From contig JAXHNH010000011.1 in NCBI GenBank assembly GCA_034520725.1, positions 248,001 to 312,000 of the forward strand: DNA of 64,000 nt, written 5' to 3'. Position 1 is the stretch's first letter. Each line of letters begins with the position of its first letter. The position numbers and the translations under genes were made by a program. The notes beneath the pieces were generated by a model. It saw only the letters and a list, made by a program, of their open reading frames with translations, was not told the origin of the DNA and did not search any database. Positions 1-9,405 of the stretch are shown here, piece after piece. This stretch comes from Gracilimonas sp034520725 (lineage in GTDB: Bacteria; Bacteroidota; Rhodothermia; Balneolales; Balneolaceae).

Positions 1-870
1 ATGGAAGAAGGAGAATGGGACCTCTCCAAAGTAGATAAAGCGAAATTAAAAGAATCTCAGGCTACACTGGTATTCGGTCAGATGAATGAGCCTCCGGGAG
101 CACGTGCTCGCGTAGCCCTTTCAGGTTTGACCGTAGCTGAGTACTTCCGTGACGAAGTATCCCGTGATATCCTGCTCTTTATTGATAATATTTTCCGATT
201 TACACAGGCCGGTTCTGAGGTGTCTGCACTTCTGGGTCGTATGCCTTCTGCTGTAGGTTATCAGCCAACATTGGCTTCTGAAATGGGTGACCTTCAGGAA
301 CGTATTACTTCTACTAAAGATGGATCTATTACATCGGTTCAGGCCGTATATGTACCGGCTGATGACTTGACTGATCCGGCTCCGGCAACAACCTTTACTC
401 ACTTGGATGCCACTACCGTTCTTTCCCGTGCATTGACACAGATCGGTATTTATCCAGCGGTTGATCCTTTGGATTCAACATCAACCATATTGGATCCTAA
501 AGTAGTAGGACAGGAACATTACGATACTGCAAACAAAGTAACACGTCTACTGCAAAACTATAAAGATCTTCAGGATATCATTGCCATTCTTGGTATGGAT
601 GAGCTTTCTGATGAAGATAAACTGGTGGTTAGCCGCGCACGTCGCGTTCAACGCTTCCTTTCACAGAATTTCCACGTAGCCGAACAGTTTACAGGACAAC
701 CGGGTGTGTATGTGAAAGTTGAAGACACTATCAAAGGATTCAAGATGATCCTTGATGGCGAACTTGATCACCTACCTGAAAATGCCTTCTATATGGTTGG
801 TGATATTCAGGAAGCCATTGAAAAAGGTGAGAAACTGCTTGCTGAATCCGAGCAGGAAGAAGCAGCGTAA
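1..870 (+). CDS. atpD: F1 ATP synthase subunit beta (5' end outside window)
   Basis: Catalytic subunit of the F1 sector; makes ATP from ADP and phosphate at the cytoplasmic face of the inner membrane. Only the C-terminal 289 residues lie here; the ATG at base 1 is internal, since the P-loop (GGAGVGKT in the family) is missing and roughly the first 180 residues of a 460-480-residue protein must lie upstream. Visible landmarks are the Walker B stretch LLFIDNIFRFTQAGSEVSA (about residues 58-76), the LLGRMPSAVGYQPTLA segment, and VPADDLTDPAPATTF of the catalytic interface. The stop is 20 bases before atpC, so the two are surely co-transcribed. Identity is certain; the exact upstream start cannot be seen. 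Confidence 0.97.
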   Translation: MEEGEWDLSKVDKAKLKESQATLVFGQMNEPPGARARVALSGLTVAEYFRDEVSRDILLFIDNIFRFTQAGSEVSALLGRMPSAVGYQPTLASEMGDLQERITSTKDGSITSVQAVYVPADDLTDPAPATTFTHLDATTVLSRALTQIGIYPAVDPLDSTSTILDPKVVGQEHYDTANKVTRLLQNYKDLQDIIAILGMDELSDEDKLVVSRARRVQRFLSQNFHVAEQFTGQPGVYVKVEDTIKGFKMILDGELDHLPENAFYMVGDIQEAIEKGEKLLAESEQEEAA

Positions 871-890
871 ATCATTTAGAACAGCTGATC

Positions 891-1148
891 ATGAATACTT
901 TCAACGCACAGATATTGACACCTAATGGTTCTCTTTTTGAAGGAGAGGTAAGCGGGGTAAAACTTCCTGGTTCTGAAGGGAGTTTTGAAGTTAAAGTAAA
1001 TCACGCTCCGATCGTATCAACACTGGATGAGGGAACTGTTCTAGTTCGTAAAACAGGTGGTGATGTGACCTATATAATCTCAGGTGGATTTGTTGAAGTG
1101 AATAACAACAAACTAACACTTCTGGCAGAATCAGTGAGCGAATCTTAA
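891..1148 (+). CDS. atpC: F1 ATP synthase subunit epsilon, short form
   Basis: Central-stalk subunit that links F1 rotation to the c-ring. The 85 residues cover only the N-terminal beta-sandwich (NAQILTPNGSLFEGEV at the start, then the GSFEVKVNHAPIVSTLDEGT loop). The C-terminal helical hairpin that inhibits ATP hydrolysis in the usual 130-140-residue protein is absent, and the frame ends cleanly in TAA followed by a terminator, so this is a naturally short form rather than a truncation by frameshift. Short epsilon subunits are known in FCB-group bacteria. It follows atpD closely; the rest of the atp operon is not visible. Confidence 0.95.
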   Translation: MNTFNAQILTPNGSLFEGEVSGVKLPGSEGSFEVKVNHAPIVSTLDEGTVLVRKTGGDVTYIISGGFVEVNNNKLTLLAESVSES

Positions 1149-1171
1149 GCTGTTATCAGGTAAATGAATTG

Positions 1172-1206
1172 AAAAGCCGGTATCCATTTGGGTATCGGCT
1201 TTTTTT
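1172..1206 (+). terminator. Rho-independent terminator of atpDC
   Basis: A 13-pair stem (AAAGCCGGTATCC with GGTATCGGCTTT and two G-T pairs) closes a 4-base ATTT loop and runs straight into a T tract. It lies 23 bases past the atpC stop and ends the operon. Confidence 0.85.
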
Positions 1207-1260
1207 GTATCTGATATCTAAGTATTAGTATTATACAGTCCTGAATAATATTTATGAACA

Positions 1261-2172
1261 ATGATCAGAACAGTCTTTACAGCTATAGTAGTTCTTATAA
1301 GCCTTATATCAGCCAATGCTCAGCAACGACCTGACACCTCTTTTATAGCGATTTTCACGGATCCCCTGTTTGAAAATGATGCGGGCCAAACGGTTTGCAT
1401 TGATGCGGCTCACAATAATTTTCATACAGCCGAAACCGGTTTTGCACCATTCGCTAAAGCTCTTATCCTGGATGGTTTTAAGGTAAGCTCCATCAACCAA
1501 AAACCTGATTCAGATACTGAATCATTAATAGACTGCAAAATACTTGTGATCGTCAATCCTCTTCATGAAAGTAACATCAACAACTGGCAGCTACCAAATC
1601 CCTCTGCATTTTCAAATCAGGAGATTAGCACAATTAGAAATTGGGTTGAGACAGGCGGAAGGTTATTCCTGATAGCTGATCATATGCCTTTTGCGGGTGC
1701 TGCCGCAGAACTTGGCAGATCTTTTGGATTTGAATTCAACAATGGCTTCGCTTCTTTGGAAAAGGAACAGAATGAACCGGATGTATTTAATTCAGTTAAC
1801 GGAAGATTGGTCGCAGAAAATCTACCTGATAAAAGCATATACAGTGTTACGACTTTTACCGGATCTGCCTTTCAAATTCCTTCGAGGGCAAATCCTATTC
1901 TGTTATTCAAAAGTGGTGATTTTAGCCTTGAGCCGGAGGTCGCCTGGCAATTTAATGATGACACAAAGACCACGGATATTACCGGTTATAGTCAGGGGGC
2001 GATCATGAAATACGGCAAAGGAAAGTTAGCCGTTTTTGGTGAGGCAGCTATGTTTACAGCCCAAACCATAACCACCCCTCAGGGTGAATTCAAAGTAGGA
2101 CTCAATAACAAAAAAATGGCTCCTCAGAATCTTGAATTCTTAAGGAGCCTTATGAAATGGTTAGCTCAGTAA
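1261..2172 (+). CDS. Secreted protein with GATase/ThuA-like (DUF4350-type) fold
   Basis: 303 residues beginning with a clear signal peptide (hydrophobic residues 3-17, cleavage likely after ANA before QQRPD). The mature part has the alternating strand/helix look of a class I glutamine amidotransferase-like fold: CKILVIVNPLHES near residue 93, ISTIRNWVETGGRLFLIADH near 125-144, and a late KYGKGKLAVFGEAAMF strand. Proteins of this kind (DUF4350, ThuA-like) are exported and of unknown or poorly known substrate. A catalytic Cys-His pair is not obvious. It stands alone between the atp terminator and the convergent PBP gene. Function is not known; fold assignment is moderate. Confidence 0.6.
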   Translation: MIRTVFTAIVVLISLISANAQQRPDTSFIAIFTDPLFENDAGQTVCIDAAHNNFHTAETGFAPFAKALILDGFKVSSINQKPDSDTESLIDCKILVIVNPLHESNINNWQLPNPSAFSNQEISTIRNWVETGGRLFLIADHMPFAGAAAELGRSFGFEFNNGFASLEKEQNEPDVFNSVNGRLVAENLPDKSIYSVTTFTGSAFQIPSRANPILLFKSGDFSLEPEVAWQFNDDTKTTDITGYSQGAIMKYGKGKLAVFGEAAMFTAQTITTPQGEFKVGLNNKKMAPQNLEFLRSLMKWLAQ

Positions 2173-2196
2173 TGGAATAACAGGGAAGAGGTAGCT

Positions 2197-4533
2197 TTAC
2201 CAGCCTATCTTTCCCTTATTCTCATCTTTGATCAATTCGTTGCGGGTCTTTTCAGGATCCTCAGGCATCACAAAACCGGGAGGTGGCTCAAAGGCATCGT
2301 ATTTCCAATAGGCCTGTTCGTCTGCTGTTGCATAATTGATGAATTCGCCCACTATTGGCAAGGCAGTTCGTGCTCCCTGACCAATACTATATGTAACAGG
2401 AATATCCTGATTGAATCTGACCCTTCTGTCTTTACCACCAACCCAGGCACCCATAACAATATGCGGCATCATGGCCACAAACCAGTTATCGGCTGCGTCG
2501 TTAGTAGTTCCGGTTTTACCGGCTACATCTTGTCGTACACCATAGGTATTTCTCAATCGGACTCCGGTTCCATAAAAGTCCTCTCCACCACGAATTACAC
2601 CACGTAACATATCAGTGATGATATAGGCGGTCTCAGGGCTGATCACCTCAGCCGTTAATTCAGGATGAAATTCTTTTAAAATATTGCCTTCTTTGTCTTC
2701 AATTCGTGTGATAGCGATCGGTTCAATATGAACACCGGCATTAACAAACGTGGTATAGGCACTCGTTAATTCAAGCAATGAGACATTTGCCGTACCCAAT
2801 GCAATAGAGGGATAGGCTGGAGTATTACTCATATCGATCCCAAGTTTGGATGCCATGTCTTTGATCTTGCGAGCTGCAGGATCCAATTCCCATAGTTTAT
2901 TGGTACCGGGAGCTCCAGCAATTTCAGGGAGCAAACGAACGGTAACATTATTCATACTTCTTGCTAAAGCCTCTCGCAAAGGCACTTCAACCGGGCCTTC
3001 AGCAACTGTCTCATCCTTTGGCGTCCAGGTTGTTCCGTCACGTTGTCTGAATGTGACCGGGAATTTTGAAAATTTGTGATAAGGTTTATATCCATTATCA
3101 ATAGCCACGGCATAAACAAATGGCTTAAAGGTTGAACCGGCCTGACGTTTGGACTGATAGACATGATCGAACTGAACATCGCCATAATCGGTACCACCAA
3201 CCCAAGCCAGAATATTCCCGTTTGTCGGTTCTATCGCTACAAAACTAGCCTGCAATTGGGTGCGTGCTCGCTTAACTGAATCCACATAAGCAGTGTCTGC
3301 AAAGAGAGAATCGAAAACAACCTTCTCCAGTTTAGTATCGTATTTGGAGAAACCGTTCTTATAACGATCGGTCTCCCTAACGAAAGTTCTAAAGAAAAGA
3401 GGGAATTCTTTCCACAGTTTATCCATGTATTCATCACTGCCGGTGGTAGTCCATTCCTGTTCAAATATGGTTTGAAGTGAATCCAGTTTGGTTTTAACGG
3501 CACGTTCAGCGTGTTGCTGTAATCTGGAATCAATAGTGGTGTATACTACAAGTCCGTCTTTGAATAGGTCGTATCCGTTTTCCTCCAGCCATGGATTTAC
3601 CTTTTGGCGAACGTATTCACCAAAATAACGGCTTTGTCGGCCGGCCTTGGAAGGAGGTTGGTAATCAAGCTCAATGGGTTCTGAGGCTAGTACTTGAAAT
3701 TCACTGTCAGTGAGAAAATTACGCTTATTCATCTGACTCAGAACAATATCACGCCGGGATTTTGATCGCTCCGGAAAGATACGGGGGTTAAAGGCATAAA
3801 TTGCCTGCAGAGAACCGATCATGGCAGCTGCTTCAGAAATGTTCAATTCCTTAGCCGGTTTATCAAAATGAGTTTGAGCTGCCGCTTCTATGCCAAAGGT
3901 AGAATTCGGGAATTCAACGGTGTTCAGGTACATTTCTGTGATCTCACGCTTGGTGTAACGTCGTTCAAGCTGTATGGCTGTGATCATTTCCCTAAACTTC
4001 CTTGTAACCGAAAATTCCTGTCCTATCTTCTTATAAAGATTTCTTGCCAGCTGCTGACTAATTGTGGAAGCTCCCTGCCATCTGCCGTTGATAATGTGCC
4101 ATGGTATGGCAAGAGTCGCATAGGTATCAATTCCCCAGTGATTGTAAAAGCGGTGATCTTCTGTCGCGATCAAAGCATCAATTACATGAGGGGATATTTG
4201 ATTATATCGAACCCAATTGCGGTTTTCAATGAAATATTTATCCAAGGTAACTCCATCGCGGCTTTTGACCTCTGAAGCAATAGCAGTTTCAGGATTTTCA
4301 AATTCATCAGCAGAGGGCAGGCCCGAGATCAAATAAATTACGTACCCGGCTATCACAAGAAGAAGAACTCCAGCAATGCCACCGCCCCACGTCAAAGCCT
4401 TTTTGAGATAAGGATTCATACCCTTAGAGTTGGTTTTACTCTTAGCTTTGCGGTCCGCCAATACTTGCTTTCTGTATTCAGGATCACTGAAATACCGTTT
4501 GTTGTCAATTGGTTCTTTATGTTCTTCGCTCAT
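2197..4533 (-). CDS. Class A penicillin-binding protein (PBP1A type)
   Basis: Bifunctional peptidoglycan synthase: glycosyltransferase GT51 polymerises lipid II and the transpeptidase cross-links the strands in the periplasm. The 778 residues have a basic cytoplasmic tail, one membrane anchor (about 49-70), the GT51 motif EDHRFYNHWG (125-134) with catalytic Glu125, STISQQLARN (156-165) and RKFREM, then a transpeptidase with STFK (467-470), SMN (526-528) and KTGT (673-676). All catalytic motifs are intact. The start codon overlaps the lpxH stop (ATGA), so the two are translationally coupled in an envelope cluster with the polyprenyl synthase. Confidence 0.95.
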   Translation of the reverse strand: MSEEHKEPIDNKRYFSDPEYRKQVLADRKAKSKTNSKGMNPYLKKALTWGGGIAGVLLLVIAGYVIYLISGLPSADEFENPETAIASEVKSRDGVTLDKYFIENRNWVRYNQISPHVIDALIATEDHRFYNHWGIDTYATLAIPWHIINGRWQGASTISQQLARNLYKKIGQEFSVTRKFREMITAIQLERRYTKREITEMYLNTVEFPNSTFGIEAAAQTHFDKPAKELNISEAAAMIGSLQAIYAFNPRIFPERSKSRRDIVLSQMNKRNFLTDSEFQVLASEPIELDYQPPSKAGRQSRYFGEYVRQKVNPWLEENGYDLFKDGLVVYTTIDSRLQQHAERAVKTKLDSLQTIFEQEWTTTGSDEYMDKLWKEFPLFFRTFVRETDRYKNGFSKYDTKLEKVVFDSLFADTAYVDSVKRARTQLQASFVAIEPTNGNILAWVGGTDYGDVQFDHVYQSKRQAGSTFKPFVYAVAIDNGYKPYHKFSKFPVTFRQRDGTTWTPKDETVAEGPVEVPLREALARSMNNVTVRLLPEIAGAPGTNKLWELDPAARKIKDMASKLGIDMSNTPAYPSIALGTANVSLLELTSAYTTFVNAGVHIEPIAITRIEDKEGNILKEFHPELTAEVISPETAYIITDMLRGVIRGGEDFYGTGVRLRNTYGVRQDVAGKTGTTNDAADNWFVAMMPHIVMGAWVGGKDRRVRFNQDIPVTYSIGQGARTALPIVGEFINYATADEQAYWKYDAFEPPPGFVMPEDPEKTRNELIKDENKGKIGW

Positions 4534-5306
4534 AGTTTGCTTTGGTTGCCTGAAAAAGGGATAAATGAGTTCGATTCAGCCTTCCATTTAACGAGGTTCA
4601 ATCCCTTATTGTTATACAATGCGAGGGTTCTGTTGTTAAAGAAAGCTCCAAGGTTTATATAGTTTCCTTGCGAAAATGTTTCTATCCGGGGCACATGATC
4701 GTGACCACTTATAATATAATCTAAATTATGCTTATCAAATATCTTTTTAGCCTGTCTGTTTAAAGGTTCAGGATTATGGTTATTTCTTTGTCTGGTAAAA
4801 TTAGAGAAAGCTTTCATAGTTGCGAGGCCACGTTCCGGGGTGAATACCTTTTGATAGACATTTATAAATTCCGGATTACGTAATAAACGGTGAAATACAG
4901 CTCTCGGAAAATCAATTTTGCTAGCCGCCACACCATCACCGTGCATCATTAAAACTCGGGTACCTTGGATCTCAACCAATCTGAAATTTTCTTCAACGTC
5001 AAATCCACAGTCCTCAAAGTGACCAAAGGTCCAGTTATCATGATTGCCTGTTATATAAAGAGTGGATGTGATTTCTTTGTTATATCGTTCAAACTCTTTT
5101 AATACTCCAGAGCCCAGTGCAGGAATGAAATTCTTCTCGGGAAATTCCATCCAGTAATCAAAAAGATCGCCCAGGATGTTGATTTTGATCCTGTGTTCAG
5201 TACAATAACGGACAAGTTTGATGAGATCTTGTTCAATCTTACTATTTGTCTCCTGAGAAAAAGCCCCTAAATGGACGTCCGAAATGAAAATATGCTCAGT
5301 AATCAT
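4530..5306 (-). CDS. lpxH: UDP-2,3-diacylglucosamine diphosphatase
   Basis: Lipid A pathway step that cleaves UDP-2,3-diacylglucosamine to lipid X and UMP at the inner membrane. The 258 residues carry the calcineurin-type metallophosphoesterase blocks in order: ISDVHLGAF (about 8-16), ILGDLFDYW (44-52), TGNHDNW (86-92), MHGDG (120-124) and SGHDHVPR near residue 200. The length fits LpxH (about 240). The aromatic and hydrophobic stretches typical of lipid-facing LpxH are present, but a close LpxH-like phosphatase of other specificity cannot be excluded. It sits 4 bases downstream of the polyprenyl synthase stop and overlaps the PBP start. Confidence 0.85.
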   Translation of the reverse strand: MITEHIFISDVHLGAFSQETNSKIEQDLIKLVRYCTEHRIKINILGDLFDYWMEFPEKNFIPALGSGVLKEFERYNKEITSTLYITGNHDNWTFGHFEDCGFDVEENFRLVEIQGTRVLMMHGDGVAASKIDFPRAVFHRLLRNPEFINVYQKVFTPERGLATMKAFSNFTRQRNNHNPEPLNRQAKKIFDKHNLDYIISGHDHVPRIETFSQGNYINLGAFFNNRTLALYNNKGLNLVKWKAESNSFIPFSGNQSKL

Positions 5307-5310
5307 TCAC

Positions 5311-6330
5311 TTATTTTTTTCTGGTGATCACAAACTCTATGAGATCTACAAAGTCATCTCTGGCATCTGATGCCGGTACTTTCTTAAGCTTTTTTATGGC
5401 TTTATTTGCATGGTCGTACATAGCTTTTTTTGCATACTCCATGCCACCATTTTCGTGCACAAAGTTTACGATCTCATCCATATTTTTGGATGACTTCTTT
5501 CGCTTTTTCATGAGAGCTCTGATATGAGCTGATTTTTTTTTTGGAGCGTGTGCAAGGGCTTTGATCAAAGGCAGGGTTACCTTGCGTTCCTGTATATCGT
5601 TTCTGGTTGGCTTACCGATATCATACACACCATAATCAAACAGGTCATCACGAATTTGAAAGGCGATCCCAATGTTCAGGCCAATATCCCTCATAAGTTC
5701 GTGAGTTTCCTCGTCATCGCTTACCGACACAGCACCGCATTCACAACAAGTTGAGATCAGACTGGCTGTTTTTTCTGAAATGATCTGGAAGTAACGATCC
5801 TCGGTCATATTGAATAAACCGGCTGTCTTAAGCTGCCTTAGCTCACCTTCACTCATGGCCTGAACCGCTCTTGACTGAACTTCAAGAAGCTGATATTCTT
5901 TGTTCTCGAGTGCAATGAGCAATCCCTTTGATAGAAGATAATCACCCAAAAGAACACCGGCTTTGTTCTTCCATATCTTATTGATACTAACAAAGCCCCT
6001 GCGACTGTCCGCTTCATCTACAACATCATCATGAATTAATGTTGCTGTATGTAGTAATTCAATCATCGTTGCCGCGATATAACTTTTATGAGTTACACCA
6101 CCAAATAGGTTAGCGGTCATAAACACCAGAGTGGGGCGTAGTTCTTTCCCCTTTTGGCGCAGCAAATACTTTATGATCTGATCTAACAGATAAACATCAG
6201 ACTTAATGGTTTGCTTGAAAAAACTCCTGAATTCCGAAAGATTTTCTGAAACCGGAGCTGTGATCTCTTTTAAAGATTTTCTGGAAACGGTTTCAGAATT
6301 TATCTGTTCTAAGTCTTCGTTATCTGTCAT
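5311..6330 (-). CDS. Long-chain polyprenyl diphosphate synthase
   Basis: Trans-prenyltransferase that elongates FPP/GPP with IPP to a long all-trans chain (quinone side chain). Both aspartate-rich motifs are visible: LIHDDVVDEADSRRG (first, DDVVDEAD) and FQIRDDLFDYG (second), plus the GKELRP block that binds pyrophosphate. The ATG at 6330 is preferred to the TTG one codon earlier, giving 339 residues. Small residues and bulky positions before the first motif would decide chain length and cannot be judged by eye. First gene of the minus-strand envelope block, divergent from pfkA. Geranylgeranyl synthase is the main alternative. Confidence 0.88.
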   Translation of the reverse strand: MTDNEDLEQINSETVSRKSLKEITAPVSENLSEFRSFFKQTIKSDVYLLDQIIKYLLRQKGKELRPTLVFMTANLFGGVTHKSYIAATMIELLHTATLIHDDVVDEADSRRGFVSINKIWKNKAGVLLGDYLLSKGLLIALENKEYQLLEVQSRAVQAMSEGELRQLKTAGLFNMTEDRYFQIISEKTASLISTCCECGAVSVSDDEETHELMRDIGLNIGIAFQIRDDLFDYGVYDIGKPTRNDIQERKVTLPLIKALAHAPKKKSAHIRALMKKRKKSSKNMDEIVNFVHENGGMEYAKKAMYDHANKAIKKLKKVPASDARDDFVDLIEFVITRKK

Positions 6331-6427
6331 CAATTGTGTTGAAATTTTCTTAAACTTGGCCGTGTAATAATTTACTGATAATACAGAACAATTATTTACT
6401 CACAATCACTCACACTCATTGAATTTT

Positions 6428-7417
6428 ATGACAGACGAATTATTAAAAGTTAAAACGATTGGTGTTTTGACTAGCGGAGGAGACTCTCCCGGTATGAACG
6501 CCTCGATACGAGCCGTAGTCCGAACAGCAGAGAAATTTGAACTAAAAATTTTTGGAATTAAACATGGTTATTATGGCCTGATTAACGAAGAAATCATTGA
6601 AATAGATACACACGACGTTTCCAATATTATTCAGAGAGGCGGTACCTTCCTGAAATCAGCTCGTTCTGATGAGTTCAGAACTGAAGAAGGTAGAGCCAAG
6701 GCAGCAAAAAACCTGAAGAAATACGGCATTGATGCTTTGATCGTGATCGGAGGAGACGGAACCTTTACAGGTGCCAATAAACTTAGCAAAGAGCATAAAA
6801 TCAATGTAGTTGGTGTGCCGGCAACCATTGATAACGACATTATTGGCACGGATGAAACCATTGGTTATGATACAGCGCTTAACACAGCCCTGGAAGCCAT
6901 AGATAAGATCCGTGATACCGCAGATGCACACGAACGCATGTTCCTCGTAGAGGTAATGGGTAGAGATACCGGATTTCTTGCCTTAGAAACAGGTATTGCA
7001 AGTGGTGCAGAAATAGCACTTTTACCTGAAGAATTGACTCACGTAGATGAAGTGAAAAAGCAACTGCATGACATGTTACAAGCTCAAAAAAGAAGCAGTC
7101 TTGTAGTTGTTGCAGAAGGTGATGAGACAGGTGGCGCTCTCAAACTCGCAGAAAAGATCAAGGATGATTTTGCTCAATATGATTTACGAGTTTGTATTTT
7201 AGGACATATCCAGAGAGGTGGTGCACCATCTGCACGAGACAGAGTATTGGCAAGCCGACTTGGTTCTGCAGCGGTTAAAGTTCTGGAAGAAGGACACAGT
7301 GATGTTATGGTTGGTGTAGTTAATAATGCACTTAAATTAACGCCAATACGCGTTGCGATTTCCAAGAAAAAAGACATTGATCACACATTAATTGACTTAG
7401 CCAAAACACTGAGATAG
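6428..7417 (+). CDS. pfkA: ATP-dependent 6-phosphofructokinase
   Basis: Glycolytic enzyme: fructose 6-phosphate + ATP to fructose 1,6-bisphosphate in the cytosol. From the ATG at 6428 (a TTG lies three codons upstream) it is 329 residues, the normal bacterial PfkA size. TSGGDSPG (15-22), GGDGTFTGA (108-116), PATIDND (131-137, catalytic Asp135) and VMGRDTGF are intact. GGDG rather than GGDD and a non-lysine before TIDND indicate ATP rather than pyrophosphate as donor. pgi begins three bases after its stop, making a glycolysis pair at the head of a long operon-like run. Confidence 0.95.
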   Translation: MTDELLKVKTIGVLTSGGDSPGMNASIRAVVRTAEKFELKIFGIKHGYYGLINEEIIEIDTHDVSNIIQRGGTFLKSARSDEFRTEEGRAKAAKNLKKYGIDALIVIGGDGTFTGANKLSKEHKINVVGVPATIDNDIIGTDETIGYDTALNTALEAIDKIRDTADAHERMFLVEVMGRDTGFLALETGIASGAEIALLPEELTHVDEVKKQLHDMLQAQKRSSLVVVAEGDETGGALKLAEKIKDDFAQYDLRVCILGHIQRGGAPSARDRVLASRLGSAAVKVLEEGHSDVMVGVVNNALKLTPIRVAISKKKDIDHTLIDLAKTLR

Positions 7418-7420
7418 AAT

Positions 7421-8707
7421 ATGATCAAAAGTGACATAAATTTAGCCCGAAAATTCATCGATGATGGTGACTACTTGCAATCACGTAAAAAAGCAGATCA
7501 GGCCCTGCAGCAGTTAAAAGATAAGACAGGACCGGGGTCCGAATGGCTTGGCTGGCGTGATATCCTTAGCGATCCAAATGACGCAGAACTTGAGCAAATA
7601 TCGGAATTAGGTGCGGAGGTTCGGTTAAAAGCAGACGTATTTATTGTATGTGGTATCGGAGGATCGTACCTGGGCGCAAAGGCTGTCATCGACGCATTAT
7701 CAGATCATTTTGATCAGGATGGCCCGGAGATCTTTTATGCAGGTCACCATATGGGAGGGAAGTATCTTCAACAACTACTCTCTCATCTTAAGAAACCTAA
7801 AGAAGACGGTTCACAGAAAAGCATCTATCTGAACGTAATTTCAAAATCGGGTTCTACTTTGGAAACAGCCCTTTCTTTCAGAATGCTTCGCGAACTCATG
7901 GAAGAGATGTACGGAGATGAAGCTTCCGAACATATTATATGTACTACAGGTAAGGAGGGTGGATTACTGAACAAGATGATAGAAGCCAATGGCTATCGAA
8001 AGTTTATTGTACCTGATGACGTGGGGGGTAGATTTTCAGTGCTTACCCCGGTTGGACTCATTCCGATAGCAGTAGCCGGGATCGATATACGCACTTTATT
8101 TTATGGAGCTGTGACTGCTTATAATCAATATGAAGAAAATGCAGAAGATCTTTTAGAGTATGCAGCTCTCAGAAATGCTATTCATCAGTCGGGTAAAACC
8201 ATTGATGTGTTTGCCACCTTTGAACCTGAGCTCTCATCAATTGGTGGGTGGATTCAGCAGTTGCTTGGTGAAAGTGAAGGAAAAGAAGGGAAGGGAATTT
8301 TCCCAGCGGTTGCTACGTATTCAACAGACCTTCACAGTTTGGGACAATTCATTCAACAGGGTCAGCGAAGCCTGATGGAAACTTTCATCATTGTGGAAAA
8401 ACCATTTTCCAAACTTTCAGTGAATGAACTTCAGGATAATGATGACAAACTGAATTATCTGTCCGGTAAATCATTTCATGAGATCAATTCAAAAGCCATG
8501 GAAGGAACTATTGAAGCACACAGTGAGGGAGCTGTTCCGATTGTAAGGATATATCTGGAGGCACTAAATGCAGAGAACCTTGGTCAGCTCATTTATTTCT
8601 TTGAGTTATTGACAGGTATATTCGTATATAGCCTGAATGTGAATCCTTTTAATCAGCCCGGAGTGGAAGACTATAAGAAAGCGATGTATCGCTTACTTGG
8701 TAAATAA
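7421..8707 (+). CDS. pgi: Glucose-6-phosphate isomerase
   Basis: Interconverts glucose 6-phosphate and fructose 6-phosphate. At 428 residues it belongs to the short form common in Gram-positives and FCB bacteria. The SIS-fold glycine motif CGIGGSYLGAKA (77-88), the phosphate-binding SKSGSTLETALSF segment, the PGI signature DDVGGRFSVLTPVGL and the active-site GESEGKEGKG region are all visible, as is FPAVATYSTDLHSLGQ. Spacing to pfkA (3 bases) and to the kinase gene (9 bases) implies one transcript. Confidence 0.95.
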   Translation: MIKSDINLARKFIDDGDYLQSRKKADQALQQLKDKTGPGSEWLGWRDILSDPNDAELEQISELGAEVRLKADVFIVCGIGGSYLGAKAVIDALSDHFDQDGPEIFYAGHHMGGKYLQQLLSHLKKPKEDGSQKSIYLNVISKSGSTLETALSFRMLRELMEEMYGDEASEHIICTTGKEGGLLNKMIEANGYRKFIVPDDVGGRFSVLTPVGLIPIAVAGIDIRTLFYGAVTAYNQYEENAEDLLEYAALRNAIHQSGKTIDVFATFEPELSSIGGWIQQLLGESEGKEGKGIFPAVATYSTDLHSLGQFIQQGQRSLMETFIIVEKPFSKLSVNELQDNDDKLNYLSGKSFHEINSKAMEGTIEAHSEGAVPIVRIYLEALNAENLGQLIYFFELLTGIFVYSLNVNPFNQPGVEDYKKAMYRLLGK

Positions 8708-8716
8708 TAATTATCT

Positions 8717-9352
8717 ATGGATCAAAAGAATAAATCTAAGTACATAGCAGTAGCCGGAAATATTGGGGCGGGTAAATCCTCGCTAACCGGCTTGCTGGCT
8801 AAGCACTACAATTGGCAAGCATTTTATGAATCGGTTGATGACAACCCTTATTTGCAAGACTTCTATGAAGATATGCGCAGATGGAGTTTCAATCTTCAGA
8901 TCTACTTTCTATCCAGTCGGTTCAGGCACCAAAAGGAAATGCTTAATGATGATGTAAATTTGATTCAGGATCGTACGATTTATGAGGATGTGGAGATCTT
9001 TGCAAAGAACCTTCATCAAATGAATCTCATGAGTGACAGGGATTTTGTTAATTATGAAGCCTTGTTCAATGAGATGAGTCACTATCTGCGTCCCCCTGAT
9101 CTTTTGGTCTATTTACGTGCACAGGTTCCCACTCTCGTAAAGCAGATTCAGCAGAGGGGCAGGGATTATGAGAATACAATTCGTATTGAATATCTGGAGC
9201 GTCTCAACAACTTATATGAGGACTGGATTGGAAGATATCCGCATGATAAGCTAATAATAGACACTGATGACCTGGATTTTGTAAGTAATGATGAAGATCT
9301 GGGTAAGGTGATAGACTTAATTGACCAACGCATGTTTGGTTTATTTAATTGA
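8717..9352 (+). CDS. Deoxynucleoside kinase
   Basis: Salvage enzyme phosphorylating deoxynucleosides with ATP. The 211 residues start with a P-loop GNIGAGKS (14-21), carry a conserved acidic catalytic position (Glu38, YESVDDNPYLQDFYED), the family DRT motif in QDRTIYED (84-91), and a lid rich in arginine (QIQQRGRDYE). Length and motifs fit the dNK/dCK-dGK family; whether deoxyadenosine, deoxyguanosine or thymidine is preferred is not clear from the sequence. It sits within the pfkA-to-rnc run, 53 bases before the next gene. Confidence 0.88.
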   Translation: MDQKNKSKYIAVAGNIGAGKSSLTGLLAKHYNWQAFYESVDDNPYLQDFYEDMRRWSFNLQIYFLSSRFRHQKEMLNDDVNLIQDRTIYEDVEIFAKNLHQMNLMSDRDFVNYEALFNEMSHYLRPPDLLVYLRAQVPTLVKQIQQRGRDYENTIRIEYLERLNNLYEDWIGRYPHDKLIIDTDDLDFVSNDEDLGKVIDLIDQRMFGLFN

Positions 9353-9405
9353 TTGAACCACAGATCAATAATCCTTATTTTAGGTAGCTATTGAGGAGAA
9401 GTTCT

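Noticed and set aside
2175..2222. Imperfect hairpin at the convergent 3' ends of the GATase-like and PBP genes
   Set aside because: AACAGGGAAGAG and CTTTCCCTTATT pair only partly and no T tract follows on either strand.
3868..4275. Open frame of 135 codons on the plus strand inside the PBP gene
   Set aside because: The minus-strand PBP frame carries GT51 motifs through this stretch; the plus-strand product is not protein-like.
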